A stretch of 64,000 nt of DNA from Candidatus Cloacimonadota bacterium (GCA_020532545.1 JAJBAW010000007.1:1-64000), one strand, 5' to 3'; shown: positions 1 through 7,625, counted from the stretch's first letter. Program-made: numbers and translations. Notes: generated by a model from the letters alone, not told the origin.

Positions 1-2
1 TT

Positions 3-1268
3 GGTACCCACTTATACAACACTTTGGGTTTGGAGCCCGAGAAATTTCAAAGAATAGACTTCCGGGATGAGTATTTCCAGAAGGAAGAGACGCTGGATGC
101 TTTTGTGAAGCAGTGTGACGTGATCGTGCATCTGGCGGCTATGAACCGGCATAACGATCCGGGCGTATTGTATCGAACCAATATCGAGCTCGTGCAAAGG
201 CTGATCGATTCTATGGAAAGGACGGAGGCAAGACCTTATGTGATTATGAGCTCTTCGCTGCAGGAAGAGCGGGATAATCTTTATGGACGGTCCAAACGGG
301 AAGGCAGGGAACTTTTTAATAAGTGGGCAGACCGCAATGATGCTGCCTTTACTGGCTTGATCATTCCGAATGTATTTGGTCCTTTTGGGGTGCCGTTCTA
401 TAATTCTGTGATATCTACCTTTTCGCATCAGGTCGTTAATAATTTGGTGCCGAAGATTGAGGTGGATGCGGAGTTGAAGCTGATCTATGTGGGAGATTTG
501 GTTAGAAAGATAATTGGTTTGTTTCCCGCAGATAACGCAGATATGGGCGCAGATTTCGCTGATTTGAATAGTCACACGGATTTTACGGATGGGACGGATC
601 AACGCGGATTGGGTTTTGCAACCACCGAGAACACCGAGAACACTGCAACCACCGAGAGCACCGAGGACACCGAGGTTGGGGAGAAGGGTAATTCTCAATT
701 CTCAATTCTCAATTCTCGATTGAATTTGCCGAGGCAGATTCAGGTGGAGCATATGGCTGAGTTTAAGGTATCGGAACTGCTGGAGAAATTGCAGGGTTTT
801 AGGGAGATGTATCAGCTTAAGGGGATATTTCCAGAGCTGAATGATAGATTTGAACTGGCTCTTTTTAATACCTTCCGGAGCTATCTGCCGAATGAGCATT
901 TTCCGGTGAAGTACATGAAGCATGCAGATCCCAGAGGGGTGTATGTGGAGGCGATGAAGTTTTGTTCTGGTGGACAGGCAGCGTTCTCTACTACTGTACC
1001 GGGTATTACGCGAGGGAATCATTTCCATACCCGCAAGGTGGAACGGTTTGCGGTGATTCAGGGTAAGGCTTCCATCAAGCTAAGGAAATACGGAACTGAT
1101 GAAGTGATAGAGTATATATTGGATGGCAATGATCCGGCTTATGTGGATATGCCTATCTGGTACACGCATAATATCACCAATATCGGGGATGGAGAGCTGC
1201 TGACTATGTTTTGGATAAATGAGTTTTATGATCCGGGTGATCCGGATACTTTCTTTGAAAAAGTTTAG
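3..1268 (+). CDS. capF: CapF-like UDP-sugar reductase/epimerase (5' truncated by window edge)
   Basis: The reading frame is open from the left edge, so the N-terminal Gly-rich NAD(P)-binding motif lies outside the window and the first Met-type codon (TTG at 24) is not the true start. The N-terminal part is an extended short-chain dehydrogenase (HLAAMNRHND, then YGRSKREGREL carrying the Tyr-x-x-x-Lys-type pair, then NVFGPFGVPFYNS). The C-terminal part, from about residue 275 counted from 24, is a cupin (GITRGNHFHTRKVERF). This SDR-plus-cupin order is that of CapF/WbjC/FnlB, which acts between CapE and CapG in cytoplasmic UDP-N-acetyl-L-fucosamine synthesis. The next gene is CapG-like, which supports the assignment. 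Between the two domains, residues about 168-233 are encoded by intergenic-type word repeats read in frame, absent from the family as I know it. Confidence 0.85.
   Translation, partial: GTHLYNTLGLEPEKFQRIDFRDEYFQKEETLDAFVKQCDVIVHLAAMNRHNDPGVLYRTNIELVQRLIDSMERTEARPYVIMSSSLQEERDNLYGRSKREGRELFNKWADRNDAAFTGLIIPNVFGPFGVPFYNSVISTFSHQVVNNLVPKIEVDAELKLIYVGDLVRKIIGLFPADNADMGADFADLNSHTDFTDGTDQRGLGFATTENTENTATTESTEDTEVGEKGNSQFSILNSRLNLPRQIQVEHMAEFKVSELLEKLQGFREMYQLKGIFPELNDRFELALFNTFRSYLPNEHFPVKYMKHADPRGVYVEAMKFCSGGQAAFSTTVPGITRGNHFHTRKVERFAVIQGKASIKLRKYGTDEVIEYILDGNDPAYVDMPIWYTHNITNIGDGELLTMFWINEFYDPGDPDTFFEKV
525..721. repeat. Three word-repeat families inserted in frame in capF
   Basis: Three consecutive low-complexity blocks lie within the CapF-like reading frame. 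Bases 525-613 are variations on GCAGAT/GCGGAT, 618-680 repeat ACCACCGAGAACACCGAG-like words, and 690-721 repeat AATTCTC. All three kinds resemble intergenic repeats; the first and third occur elsewhere in this window between genes. The block is preceded by GTTTCCCGCAGAT, which matches the terminus of the gene-free element at 1292-1388 apart from one T. It keeps the frame, contains no stop, and falls at the linker between the SDR and cupin domains. Confidence 0.85.
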
Positions 1269-1291
1269 TTTCACTAAATAAGCTGGGTTTT

Positions 1292-1388
1292 CCCGCAGAT
1301 TTCGCAGATGCAATGCGCAGATCACGCGGATCGATAAATTACTAATAAATCTGCGATATCTGCGTTCTAAATCTGCGCTATCTGCGGG
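1292..1388. repeat. Gene-free inverted GCAGAT-word element
   Basis: The left arm starts CCCGCAGATTTCGCAGAT and the right arm ends ATCTGCGCTATCTGCGGG, so the ends are inverted copies; flanking bases extend the match to GTTT(T)CCCGCAGAT. The centre is short, AT-rich and has no gene. The right end lies only a few bases before the purine-rich stretch and ATG of the CapG-like gene at 1404, so the element occupies the whole capF-capG intergenic space and contributes its 5' untranslated region. It could fold into a long imperfect hairpin in the transcript. Confidence 0.8.
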
Positions 1389-1403
1389 AAACAAAGGGAT
1401 AAG

Positions 1404-2519
1404 ATGTTAAAAGTTATTACAGTAGTGGGCACAAGGCCGGAGATCATCCGTTTGGCCTGCGTTATACAGTTATTTGATCGCTACACCAAGCACATCCTGG
1501 TGCATACCGGGCAGAATTACGATTATGAACTGAATCAAATATTCTTTGAGGATCTGGAGCTGCGCAAGCCGGATTATTTCTTGAATGTGGATACCTCATC
1601 TTTGGGGCGTGTATTGGGTGAAACCCTTATCGGGATCGAAGAGGTAATTGACAAAGAGCAGCCTGATGCAATGCTGATATTGGGTGATACTAATGCTTCA
1701 ATTGCCGCTATTATGGCGAAACGCAAGCACATCCCCATCTATCATATGGAAGCGGGAAACCGCAGTTTCGATGCCAATGTGCCGGAAGAGATTAACCGCA
1801 AAATGATAGACCATATTTCAGATTTTAATCTGGTGTATACAGAGAACTCGCGCAGGCATCTTTTGGCAGAAGGTCTTTCACATCGTAGGGTATATCTTAC
1901 CGGTTCTCCCATGTTCGAAGTTTTGCAGCGGTATTTGCCCAAGATACAGAAATCTGATATCTTGGAGAAGCTTAGTCTACAAGCACGAAAATACCTCTTG
2001 GTCTCTGTACATCGTGAAGAGAATGTGGATTATCCGGACAATTTGCGCCAGATAAGCATGGTATTGAATACTCTCGCGGAGAAGTATAAATACCCCATCA
2101 TCGTGAGTACGCATCCGCGGACCAGGAAGAAAATAGAGCTGCTGGAAGAATTTGTGTTCAATCCCTTGATTCAGTTTCTTAAGCCTTTTGGCTTCTCTGA
2201 TTACAATTATCTGCAGATGAATGCGCTTTGCGTTGTTTCGGATAGCGGAACCATCAGCGAGGAAAGCTCTATTCTTAGATTCCCAGCTATCTCGATCCGC
2301 AACTCCATGGAGCGGCCAGAGGCGATTGATGCTGGAACCATCATCCTCACTGGATTTGATCCTGAGGTGGTGCTGGATTCTGTCAATCTGGCAGTGGAGG
2401 AAGGTGCGCAATATGCCAGTATCTGTCCCGAATACCAAGTGGAAAACACGGCGATGAGGGTGCTTAAGCTGGTGATGGGGACGGCGAAATTGCATAAGTT
2501 GTGGAGTGGGCTGTATTGA
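1404..2519 (+). CDS. capG: UDP-N-acetylglucosamine 2-epimerase family enzyme, CapG-like
   Basis: A 371-residue member of the non-hydrolysing UDP-GlcNAc 2-epimerase family, which has a GT-B-like fold. Visible signatures are GTRPEIIR at residues 8-15, HTGQNYDYELNQIFF near 35-50, GDTNAS near 95, HMEAGNRSFD near 115, PEEINRKMIDHISD just after, and SDSGTISEE near 280. The variant with AGNR and PEEINRKMID is typical of the CapG/WbjD/FnlC branch. That branch performs the last 2-epimerisation giving UDP-N-acetyl-L-fucosamine. It lies downstream of the CapF-like gene and is probably cotranscribed; the partner CapE would be upstream of the window. Plain WecB activity is the alternative. Confidence 0.85.
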   Translation: MLKVITVVGTRPEIIRLACVIQLFDRYTKHILVHTGQNYDYELNQIFFEDLELRKPDYFLNVDTSSLGRVLGETLIGIEEVIDKEQPDAMLILGDTNASIAAIMAKRKHIPIYHMEAGNRSFDANVPEEINRKMIDHISDFNLVYTENSRRHLLAEGLSHRRVYLTGSPMFEVLQRYLPKIQKSDILEKLSLQARKYLLVSVHREENVDYPDNLRQISMVLNTLAEKYKYPIIVSTHPRTRKKIELLEEFVFNPLIQFLKPFGFSDYNYLQMNALCVVSDSGTISEESSILRFPAISIRNSMERPEAIDAGTIILTGFDPEVVLDSVNLAVEEGAQYASICPEYQVENTAMRVLKLVMGTAKLHKLWSGLY

Positions 2520-2551
2520 GTTACGGGGTGAGTGAATGGAAGAGGTGTTGG

Positions 2552-3020
2552 GCGTTAATCGTTAAACGGTAAATGTTAGACGGTAAGCGGTAAAAGTTAG
2601 ACGTTAGGCGTTAGACGTGAAGGAAGAATTATGATTCATAAGGATATGGAAGTTTATAAGTCAAGCATGCTGCTTGTAAAGTATATCTACGAGCTCAGTT
2701 CAGCTTTTCCTAAAGAAGAAATCTATGGGCTTACATCACAGATGCGAAGGGCGGCCGTGTCGGTTCCATCCAATATTGCTGAAGGAAGCGGACGTAGATC
2801 GCCCAAGGAGCTATTACAATTTCTTAACATAGCTCTGGGTTCCCTTGTTGAGCTTGAAACGCAATTAGAGATAGCTCATATGCTCAAGTTCTCGATTGAT
2901 AAAGAAAAACACAAGGTAATCGAAGACCAAGTCTTGAAGGTCAAACAGCTCCTTCTGGGTTTGATTAGATCAATGCGAGCAAAATCTACCGTTTAACGTC
3001 TAACGTTTAACGTCTAACGT
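2552..3020 (+). mobile_element. Inverted-word element carrying a four-helix-bundle gene (family GTTAGAC)
   Basis: The left arm (2552-2618) is a run of GTTAAACG, GTTAGACG and GTTAGGCG words ending GTTAGACGTTAGGCGTTAG. The right arm (2989-3020) is the same vocabulary in reverse complement: CCGTTTAACGTCTAACG followed by another copy. Between them lies only the four-helix-bundle gene. The stop codon of that gene (TAA, 2994-2996) is inside the right arm, and the arm ends 6 bases before the ATG of the deacetylase gene. No target-site duplication was identified by eye. Calling it mobile is an inference from repeated architecture at three loci. Confidence 0.65.
2631..2996 (+). CDS. Four-helix bundle protein (23S rRNA IVS/S23 family, Avd-like)
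   Basis: A 121-residue, mostly helical protein with the family signature LTSQMRRAAVSVPSNIAEG near residues 38-56, then GRRSPKELLQFLNIALGS. This family was first known from open reading frames in intervening sequences of 23S rRNA genes (Leptospira, Coxiella). It is structurally related to Avd of diversity-generating retroelements, a positively charged four-helix bundle that binds RNA and reverse transcriptase. No catalytic residues are expected, and no reverse transcriptase lies nearby. A GGAAG-type ribosome site precedes the ATG. It is bracketed by inverted word repeats, one of which supplies its stop codon and last residues. It is very similar to the protein at 5639. Confidence 0.85.
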   Translation: MIHKDMEVYKSSMLLVKYIYELSSAFPKEEIYGLTSQMRRAAVSVPSNIAEGSGRRSPKELLQFLNIALGSLVELETQLEIAHMLKFSIDKEKHKVIEDQVLKVKQLLLGLIRSMRAKSTV

Positions 3021-3026
3021 AACACC

Positions 3027-3782
3027 ATGAAAGATTTTACTGTAAAAATGTACTCAGATTTGCTGGATGCCATCATGGGAGCTGGATATGCGTTTCAAAC
3101 CTTTAGAGAGTATCTGAGGGAGCCTCTTGAGAGAGTGGTGATTCTGCGGCACGATGTGGATAAAAGGCCGGAGAATTCGCTGACATTCGCGGAGATTGAG
3201 CATGCAAAGAAGCTGAAGGCTTCTTATTTTTTTAGGGTGGTACCGGAGTCTTTGCAGCCTGATAAACTGCTTGCTATAGCCAGGATGGGGCATGAGATTG
3301 GTTATCACTATGAGGATATGGACTTTGCTAAAGGGGACTTGGAAAAGGCCTTGGAGTCGTTTGTCCAAAACCTCCAATTATTGCGAAAGCTGGCTCCGAT
3401 AGATACGATCTGTATGCATGGCAGCCCACTCTCCAGATATGACAACAAAGAGCTTTGGCGCCATTATGATTACCGGCAATATGACATTTTGGGCGAGCCT
3501 TATTTTGATCTGGATTATAGCAAGATCTTTTACATTACCGATACGGGTAGAAAGTGGAATAACACGGAGGCCAGTATCCGGGATAAAGTGGATAGTCCTT
3601 TTCAGATTGAGGTGAATAGCACAGATCATTTTATCGAGCTCTTGAAAGTAAATGCCATGCCGGATCAGATGATGATCAATACGCATCCACAGAGATGGGA
3701 TGATGGGCTTGGGCCGTGGATTAAAGAGCTGGTGGGGCAGACCTTGAAGAACCAGATTAAAAAGATGATTTCACGCAGATAG
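3027..3782 (+). CDS. Polysaccharide deacetylase-family protein
   Basis: A 251-residue cytoplasmic-looking protein with no signal peptide. It has the deacetylase-fold motif RHDVDKRPENS near residues 41-51 (metal-binding Asp pair), HEIGYHYEDMDF near 90 and CMHGSPLSRYDN near 130. It resembles the WalW/NodB-like proteins found in surface-polysaccharide loci; the substrate is unknown. Its setting is unusual at both ends. The ATG comes 6 bases after an inverted GTTTAACGTC-word array with no good ribosome-binding site. The last codons (Ile-Ser-Arg-Arg-stop) are read from the CACGCAGATAGCGCGG word array of the next element, so the original C-terminus may have been replaced. Confidence 0.75.
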   Translation: MKDFTVKMYSDLLDAIMGAGYAFQTFREYLREPLERVVILRHDVDKRPENSLTFAEIEHAKKLKASYFFRVVPESLQPDKLLAIARMGHEIGYHYEDMDFAKGDLEKALESFVQNLQLLRKLAPIDTICMHGSPLSRYDNKELWRHYDYRQYDILGEPYFDLDYSKIFYITDTGRKWNNTEASIRDKVDSPFQIEVNSTDHFIELLKVNAMPDQMMINTHPQRWDDGLGPWIKELVGQTLKNQIKKMISRR

Positions 3783-3823
3783 CGCGGATAAAGGCGCAGA
3801 TTTTCGCAGAGGGTGACAACAGT

Positions 3824-4201
3824 ATGACTGAGAATGAAATCGGATACAAGGTTCGGGGTGCTTGCTTTTCTGTATATAACGAGCTTGGAGCGGGTCTTTT
3901 GGAAAGTGCCTATGAACAGGCTTTGACATATGAGCTAAGGAATTTGGGCTTACGGGTAGAAACTCAGGTTCCGATTGAGACGAGCTACAAAGGTCAGTCG
4001 ATTGGCACAGGGTATCGATTGGATATATTAGTTGATGGTAAGGTGATTGTTGAACTAAAATCTGTAGAAAAGCTCTGTGCAGTGCATCACAAACAGCTAT
4101 TGACCTATTTGAAATTAACGGGGCTGAAACTTGGTTACCTGATTAATTTTAATACAGATAAGTTGTCTGACAATCTCGTCCGATACGCGAATAAGTTGTG
4201 A
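3824..4201 (+). CDS. GxxExxY protein (PD-(D/E)XK nuclease-like)
   Basis: A 125-residue protein of the GxxExxY family (TIGR04256). The naming motif is GLLESAY at residues 24-30. The core YRLDILV...VIVELKSVEKL gives Asp67, Glu77 and Lys79, matching the D-(D/E)-x-K pattern of the PD-(D/E)XK nuclease superfamily. The family's molecular role is not established; nuclease activity would be an inference from the motif. The gene stands alone in a GCAGAT-word element and is followed by two broken copies of itself, which points to mobility rather than a part in polysaccharide synthesis. Ribosome site: a GAGGG stretch within the repeat header. Confidence 0.85.
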   Translation: MTENEIGYKVRGACFSVYNELGAGLLESAYEQALTYELRNLGLRVETQVPIETSYKGQSIGTGYRLDILVDGKVIVELKSVEKLCAVHHKQLLTYLKLTGLKLGYLINFNTDKLSDNLVRYANKL

Positions 4202-4265
4202 TTATCAAGTGATTTCACGCAGATAGCGCGGATAAAGACGCAGATTTTCGCTGAGAGACTTTAAC

Positions 4266-4411
4266 ATGAGAGAAAATGAAATTGGATATAGAGTAAGGGG
4301 TGCTTGTTGCTTTTTGTATATAATGCACTTGGAGTATCCTGGTGCAATAGGTAAATAAATTATTCTGCTAAGTTGTCTGACAATCTCGTCCGATACGTGA
4401 ATAAGTTATGA
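4266..4411 (+). pseudogene. Internally deleted GxxExxY copy
   Basis: The 5' end reads MRENEIGYRVRGACC, matching the start of the intact gene at 3824. The sequence then jumps to its 3' end (SDNLVRYVNKL and a stop), so roughly two thirds of the gene are missing. The middle is frame-disrupted and contains TAA codons. The copy has its own GCAGAT-word header immediately upstream. Confidence 0.8.
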
Positions 4412-4475
4412 TTATCAAGTGATTTCACGCAGATAGCACGGATAAAGGCGCAGATTTTCGCAGAGAGACTTTAAT

Positions 4476-4572
4476 ATGAGAGAAAATGAAATCGGATATA
4501 GAGTAAGGGGTGCTTGTTTTTTGTATATAATGCACTTGGAGTATCCTGGTGCAATAGGTAAATAAATAATTC
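4476..4572 (+). pseudogene. 5' fragment of GxxExxY gene
   Basis: Only the start (MRENEIGYRVRGAC) and the same scrambled middle as the previous remnant are left. It runs directly into the closing inverted ATCTGCG array. It shares the junction TTTTTTGTATATAATGCAC-type middle with the 4266 copy, so both remnants descend from the same deleted ancestor, and the last one later lost its 3' end. Confidence 0.75.
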
Positions 4573-4625
4573 TGCGTTGATCTGCGCCTTTATCTGCGTG
4601 ATCTGCGTGCAACAAAGAGATTAAA

Positions 4626-5555
4626 ATGAAATACTTAGTAACAGGTGGAGCCGGCTTTATAGGCTCAAACATCGTATCGGAGCTGCTCTCTCAGGATCAG
4701 CAAGTGGTAGTCTTGGACAATTTTGCTACAGGCAAGCGGGAGAATACCCTCCCTTTGATGAAGAATAAGAATCTGACTATGATCGAAGGGGATTTGCGCA
4801 GTTTTCATATTGTACGTACTGCGGTGAAAGGTGTAGATTATATCCTGCATCAGGGGGCTTTGCCTTCGGTGCCACGCTCGATCAATGACCCCATTACCTC
4901 GAATGATGTGAATATCTTGGGTATGCTGAACATCCTGGAAGCGGCCAAAGAATTTGGCGTAAAGCGAGTGGTGTGTGCTTCATCATCTTCGATCTATGGT
5001 AATAGCGAGAGCTTGCCCAAGGTGGAAAGTATGCCGGTGAATCCGCTTTCGCCTTATGCGCTCACAAAATATGCGCAGGAGCGCTACTGTCAGATTTTCT
5101 CGAAGATATATGGGATGGAGGCGGTGGCTTTGCGTTATTTTAACGTGTTTGGTCCGAATCAGGATCCCACCAGTCAGTATTCGGCAGTGATCCCGAAGTT
5201 CATCAAGCTGATCATGCAGGATAAAGAGCCGATGATCTATGGCGATGGCAGTCAATCCCGTGATTTCACCTTTGTGGAAAACAATGTCTGGGCGAATATT
5301 CAGGCTTGTACGGCACCGAAAGCATCCGGAGAGGTGATTAATATCGCCTGCGGGAAGAGGTATACCCTGATTGATTTAGTTGATATGATCAATGAGATTT
5401 TAGGTAAGAATATCGAGCCGAAGTTTGCACCGGATAGGGCAGGGGATGTGAAGCATTCGTTGGCGGGGATTGAGAAAGCGAAGGAACTGCTGGGGTATGA
5501 GGTGAGGGTGGATTTTAAGGAAGGGCTGCGGCGAACGATTGAGTATTTTATGTAG
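4626..5555 (+). CDS. NAD-dependent nucleotide-sugar 4-epimerase (GalE/WbpP-like SDR)
   Basis: A 309-residue extended SDR. It shows the NAD-binding GGAGFIGSN at residues 7-15, DNFATGKREN near 31, the SSSSIYGNSESLPK segment and the catalytic YALTKYAQERY with Tyr-x-x-x-Lys near 145-150. The substrate region is NVFGPNQDPTSQYSAVIPKF. These features fit UDP-GlcNAc/UDP-Glc 4-epimerases of the WbpP/Gne type; the exact sugar cannot be read from sequence. It lies in the polysaccharide locus. Its start is 12 bases after the right arm of the GCAGAT element, whose AAAGAG stretch probably acts as ribosome site. Its TAG stop abuts the GTTTTAG arm of the next element. Confidence 0.85.
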   Translation: MKYLVTGGAGFIGSNIVSELLSQDQQVVVLDNFATGKRENTLPLMKNKNLTMIEGDLRSFHIVRTAVKGVDYILHQGALPSVPRSINDPITSNDVNILGMLNILEAAKEFGVKRVVCASSSSIYGNSESLPKVESMPVNPLSPYALTKYAQERYCQIFSKIYGMEAVALRYFNVFGPNQDPTSQYSAVIPKFIKLIMQDKEPMIYGDGSQSRDFTFVENNVWANIQACTAPKASGEVINIACGKRYTLIDLVDMINEILGKNIEPKFAPDRAGDVKHSLAGIEKAKELLGYEVRVDFKEGLRRTIEYFM

Positions 5556-6120
5556 GTTTTAGCGTTTTAGGGTTTTAACGTTTTATCGAGGCGCGGAGTT
5601 TCAGTGTTTTATCGAGTCGCGGGAATTGGAGATTGGTTGTGAAGAGTTTTAAAGATTTAGAAGTTTGGAAGCTGAGTATAGATTTCGTGGAAGACGTTTA
5701 TAAACTGACAGGCGCTTTTCCTGAGAACGAAAAGTTTGGATTGGTGTCTCAGATGCGTAGAGCGGCTGTGTCTATCTCTTCTAATATAGCTGAAGGGCAA
5801 GGCCGCAAGAATTCCAAAGAGTTTATCCAGTTCTTGTATATTGCCAAAGGATCATTGGCTGAAATAGAGACGCAACTCATAATCTGTGAACGCTTAGGCT
5901 ATACTGCCAACATAATAGAGCTTACCGAGAAGATGAAAAGAATCAGAATGATGATCGTAGGTCTCATAAACGCATTGTATAATCAGAGTGGCCAACAACC
6001 TCACAGCCTTAAACCTCAAAAATAGGAACGTAGGCTCCACTACTGCATTACACAGCTAAAATGACCGACAACCCTAAAACGTTAAAACCTTAAAACGTTA
6101 AAACCTTAAAACCTCAAAAC
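5556..6120 (+). mobile_element. Inverted-word element carrying a four-helix-bundle gene (family GTTTTAA)
   Basis: The left arm (5556-5588) reads GTTTTAGCGTTTTAGGG and GTTTTAACGTTTTATCG. The right arm (6072-6120) is the reverse complement vocabulary: CCCTAAAACGTTAAAACC repeated, ending CCTCAAAAC. The only gene inside is the four-helix-bundle protein at 5639. Architecture and orientation match the elements at 2552 and 61038, but the word itself is different. A short stretch, ATCGAGGCGCGGAG / ATCGAGTCGCGGG, is also repeated between the left arm and the gene. Confidence 0.65.
5639..6025 (+). CDS. Four-helix bundle protein (23S rRNA IVS/S23 family, Avd-like)
   Basis: About 128 residues. I choose the GTG at 5639 (giving (M)KSFKDLEVWKLS, the usual family start) rather than the TTG at 5633, because GGAG at 5628-5631 is well spaced only from the GTG. 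The signature VSQMRRAAVSISSNIAEGQG and SKEFIQFLYIAKGSLAEIE closely match the protein at 2631. The last residues (SLKPQK) are encoded by sequence already resembling the right-arm words. The role is unknown; the related Avd binds RNA. It interrupts an otherwise coherent polysaccharide operon between an epimerase and an LmbE-type gene. Confidence 0.85.
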   Translation: MKSFKDLEVWKLSIDFVEDVYKLTGAFPENEKFGLVSQMRRAAVSISSNIAEGQGRKNSKEFIQFLYIAKGSLAEIETQLIICERLGYTANIIELTEKMKRIRMMIVGLINALYNQSGQQPHSLKPQK

Positions 6121-6144
6121 CCCCAACAAACGGAGAAAATTCGG

Positions 6145-6780
6145 ATGATATCTATCAAACAACGTATTCTTGTTTTAGCCCCTCACACCGATGATGGTGA
6201 ATTTGGTTGCGGAGCTACGATCGCAAGATTCGTGAAAGAATCCAAAGAAGTATATTATGCCGCATTTTCGCTGGCGGAAGAATCTGTCCCCATGGGATAT
6301 CCCAGAGATGTCTTGGAGACTGAGGTGAAAAATGCTACAAAAGTCTTGGGCCTCCAGAAAGATCATCTGCTGATTTATCGTTATAAGGTGAGGAACTTTG
6401 CCAGCGAAAGACAAGCTATTTTGGATGATTTGGTGAAGCTTAATAGAGACCTTCGGCCTGATTTGGTGCTGATGCCTTCTCTGAATGATCTGCACCAGGA
6501 CCACACGACTATCGCCAAAGAAGGCTTGCGCGCCTTTAAGAAAACCACCATTTTGTGTTATGAATTGCCCTGGAATAACATAGTTTTTGCCAATAATTGT
6601 TTTATTACTTTTGGAGAATCCGAGCTGCAAACTAAGATCGAAGCTTTGCGTTGTTACAAGTCACAACAGAACCGGGATTATGCCTCACCAGATTTTATCC
6701 GAGGTCTGGCCATCACTCGAGGAACTCAGATTGGAGCAAAGTATGCTGAGGTTTTCGAAGTGATCCGCATGGTGCTGTGA
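6145..6780 (+). CDS. LmbE/PIG-L family de-N-acetylase
   Basis: A 211-residue PIG-L/LmbE deacetylase. The zinc-site motif LAPHTDDGEFGCG (P-H-x-D-D) is at about residues 10-22, and the second zinc-binding segment is LNDLHQDHTTIAKEG near 112-125. The family hydrolyses N-acetyl groups from GlcNAc-type substrates, including GlcNAc-lipids and nucleotide sugars. It starts an apparently cotranscribed run with the hexapeptide acyltransferase 8 bases downstream and the FabH-like and FabG-like genes. A free amine made here could be re-acylated by the neighbour; that pairing is an inference. Confidence 0.85.
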   Translation: MISIKQRILVLAPHTDDGEFGCGATIARFVKESKEVYYAAFSLAEESVPMGYPRDVLETEVKNATKVLGLQKDHLLIYRYKVRNFASERQAILDDLVKLNRDLRPDLVLMPSLNDLHQDHTTIAKEGLRAFKKTTILCYELPWNNIVFANNCFITFGESELQTKIEALRCYKSQQNRDYASPDFIRGLAITRGTQIGAKYAEVFEVIRMVL

Positions 6781-6788
6781 GGTAAAAT

Positions 6789-7625
6789 ATGAAATATGTG
6801 ATACCTGAAAGGAATGTAAGTATTCTTGCAGACTCCATCGAGATTGGCGAATCCGTAGTATTTGGCCATAACGTTGACATCAACTTGAAAGGATCCTTCA
6901 GCATTGGCAGCTTCTCGGTATTGGGCTCGAACATACAAATAAGAGGAAACAACACTGCCATCGGAGAACATCTTTTTTGCGGTGGCGGCCTCAGAATCGG
7001 TGGAGGTGGGCGCTATCATCCTAATGCTAATCTGACAATAGGGGATAGATGCACCATCCACAACAATTTTATCAATGTCTGTGAGCCTGTCGTGATTGGG
7101 AATGATGTGGGGCTTTCGCCAGATACGTCGATTTTGACTCATGGCTACTGGATGTCTGTCCTTGAGGGCTATCCAGCCTCGTTTTCTGGCGTGAGCATAG
7201 GAGACGGCGTCATTGTAGGATATCGAAGTCTGATCATGATGGGCGTTGATATAGCCCCATACTGCGTGATTGGCGCCCAATCTGTAGTGACAAAATCGCT
7301 TGCTAAAAAGGGGATATACGCCGGCAGCCCGGCGAGATTTATTCGGGCTATTGAACCTCCATCTCAAGATGCAAAGCTGAGAATCATAGAAGATATTATT
7401 GAAAGATATTTGCTGATCGCAGAATACCACGGCTTGAAGCCAGAGATAAGCATCCAATACCCCAATGTCAAGATCAATGATTTTGTAATCAACGTAGAAA
7501 GCTTGGATTATGCTGGCACTGAAGATCCAGAAACCGATGATTTTCGTGACTATATCCGGAAATGGGGTATCAGGATCTTTACCCAACGTCCCTTCATCAG
7601 TAGCTTTTCATTGAGAAGCGAATGA
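6789..7625 (+). CDS. Left-handed beta-helix (hexapeptide-repeat) acyltransferase
   Basis: A 278-residue protein. Residues about 5-200 form degenerate [LIV]-G-x4 hexapeptide turns (IEIGESVVFGHNV, FSIGSFSVLGSNI, LTIGDRCTIHNNF, VSIGDGVIVGYRS, YCVIGAQSVVTKSL), followed by the usual AGSPARFI tail of trimeric acetyl/acyltransferases. The C-terminal 70 residues are an extension without recognised motifs. ATG follows GAGGT in the short gap after the LmbE gene. It probably acylates a sugar amine or hydroxyl made by the deacetylase. The acyl donor is unknown, but the next two genes are fatty-acid-type enzymes. Confidence 0.8.
   Translation: MKYVIPERNVSILADSIEIGESVVFGHNVDINLKGSFSIGSFSVLGSNIQIRGNNTAIGEHLFCGGGLRIGGGGRYHPNANLTIGDRCTIHNNFINVCEPVVIGNDVGLSPDTSILTHGYWMSVLEGYPASFSGVSIGDGVIVGYRSLIMMGVDIAPYCVIGAQSVVTKSLAKKGIYAGSPARFIRAIEPPSQDAKLRIIEDIIERYLLIAEYHGLKPEISIQYPNVKINDFVINVESLDYAGTEDPETDDFRDYIRKWGIRIFTQRPFISSFSLRSE

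Larger units (their letters stand above)
3769..4613 (+). mobile_element. GCAGAT-word element with GxxExxY gene and two decayed tandem copies
   Basis: The left arm (3769-3810) reads TTCACGCAGATAGCGCGG, then AAAGGCGCAGATTTTCGCAG. The closing right arm (4571-4613) is its inverse (ATCTGCGCCTTTATCTGCG, then TGATCTGCGTGCAAC). Between them the left-arm header occurs three times in direct orientation (3769, about 4214, about 4424). It is followed by an intact GxxExxY gene, then a copy with the middle deleted, then a copy with only the start. The header-gene junction is preserved in each unit, so this looks like tandem amplification followed by internal deletion, all inside one inverted pair. Confidence 0.7.

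Noticed and set aside
3769-4613. Direct-repeat headers near 3769, 4214 and 4424 as a possible CRISPR-like array
   Set aside because: The units between headers are copies of one gene, not unique spacers of uniform length, and no cas gene is nearby.
2552-6120. Diversity-generating retroelement suggested by Avd-like proteins
   Set aside because: No reverse transcriptase, template repeat or variable C-type lectin gene is visible in the window; the four-helix proteins alone do not make a retroelement.
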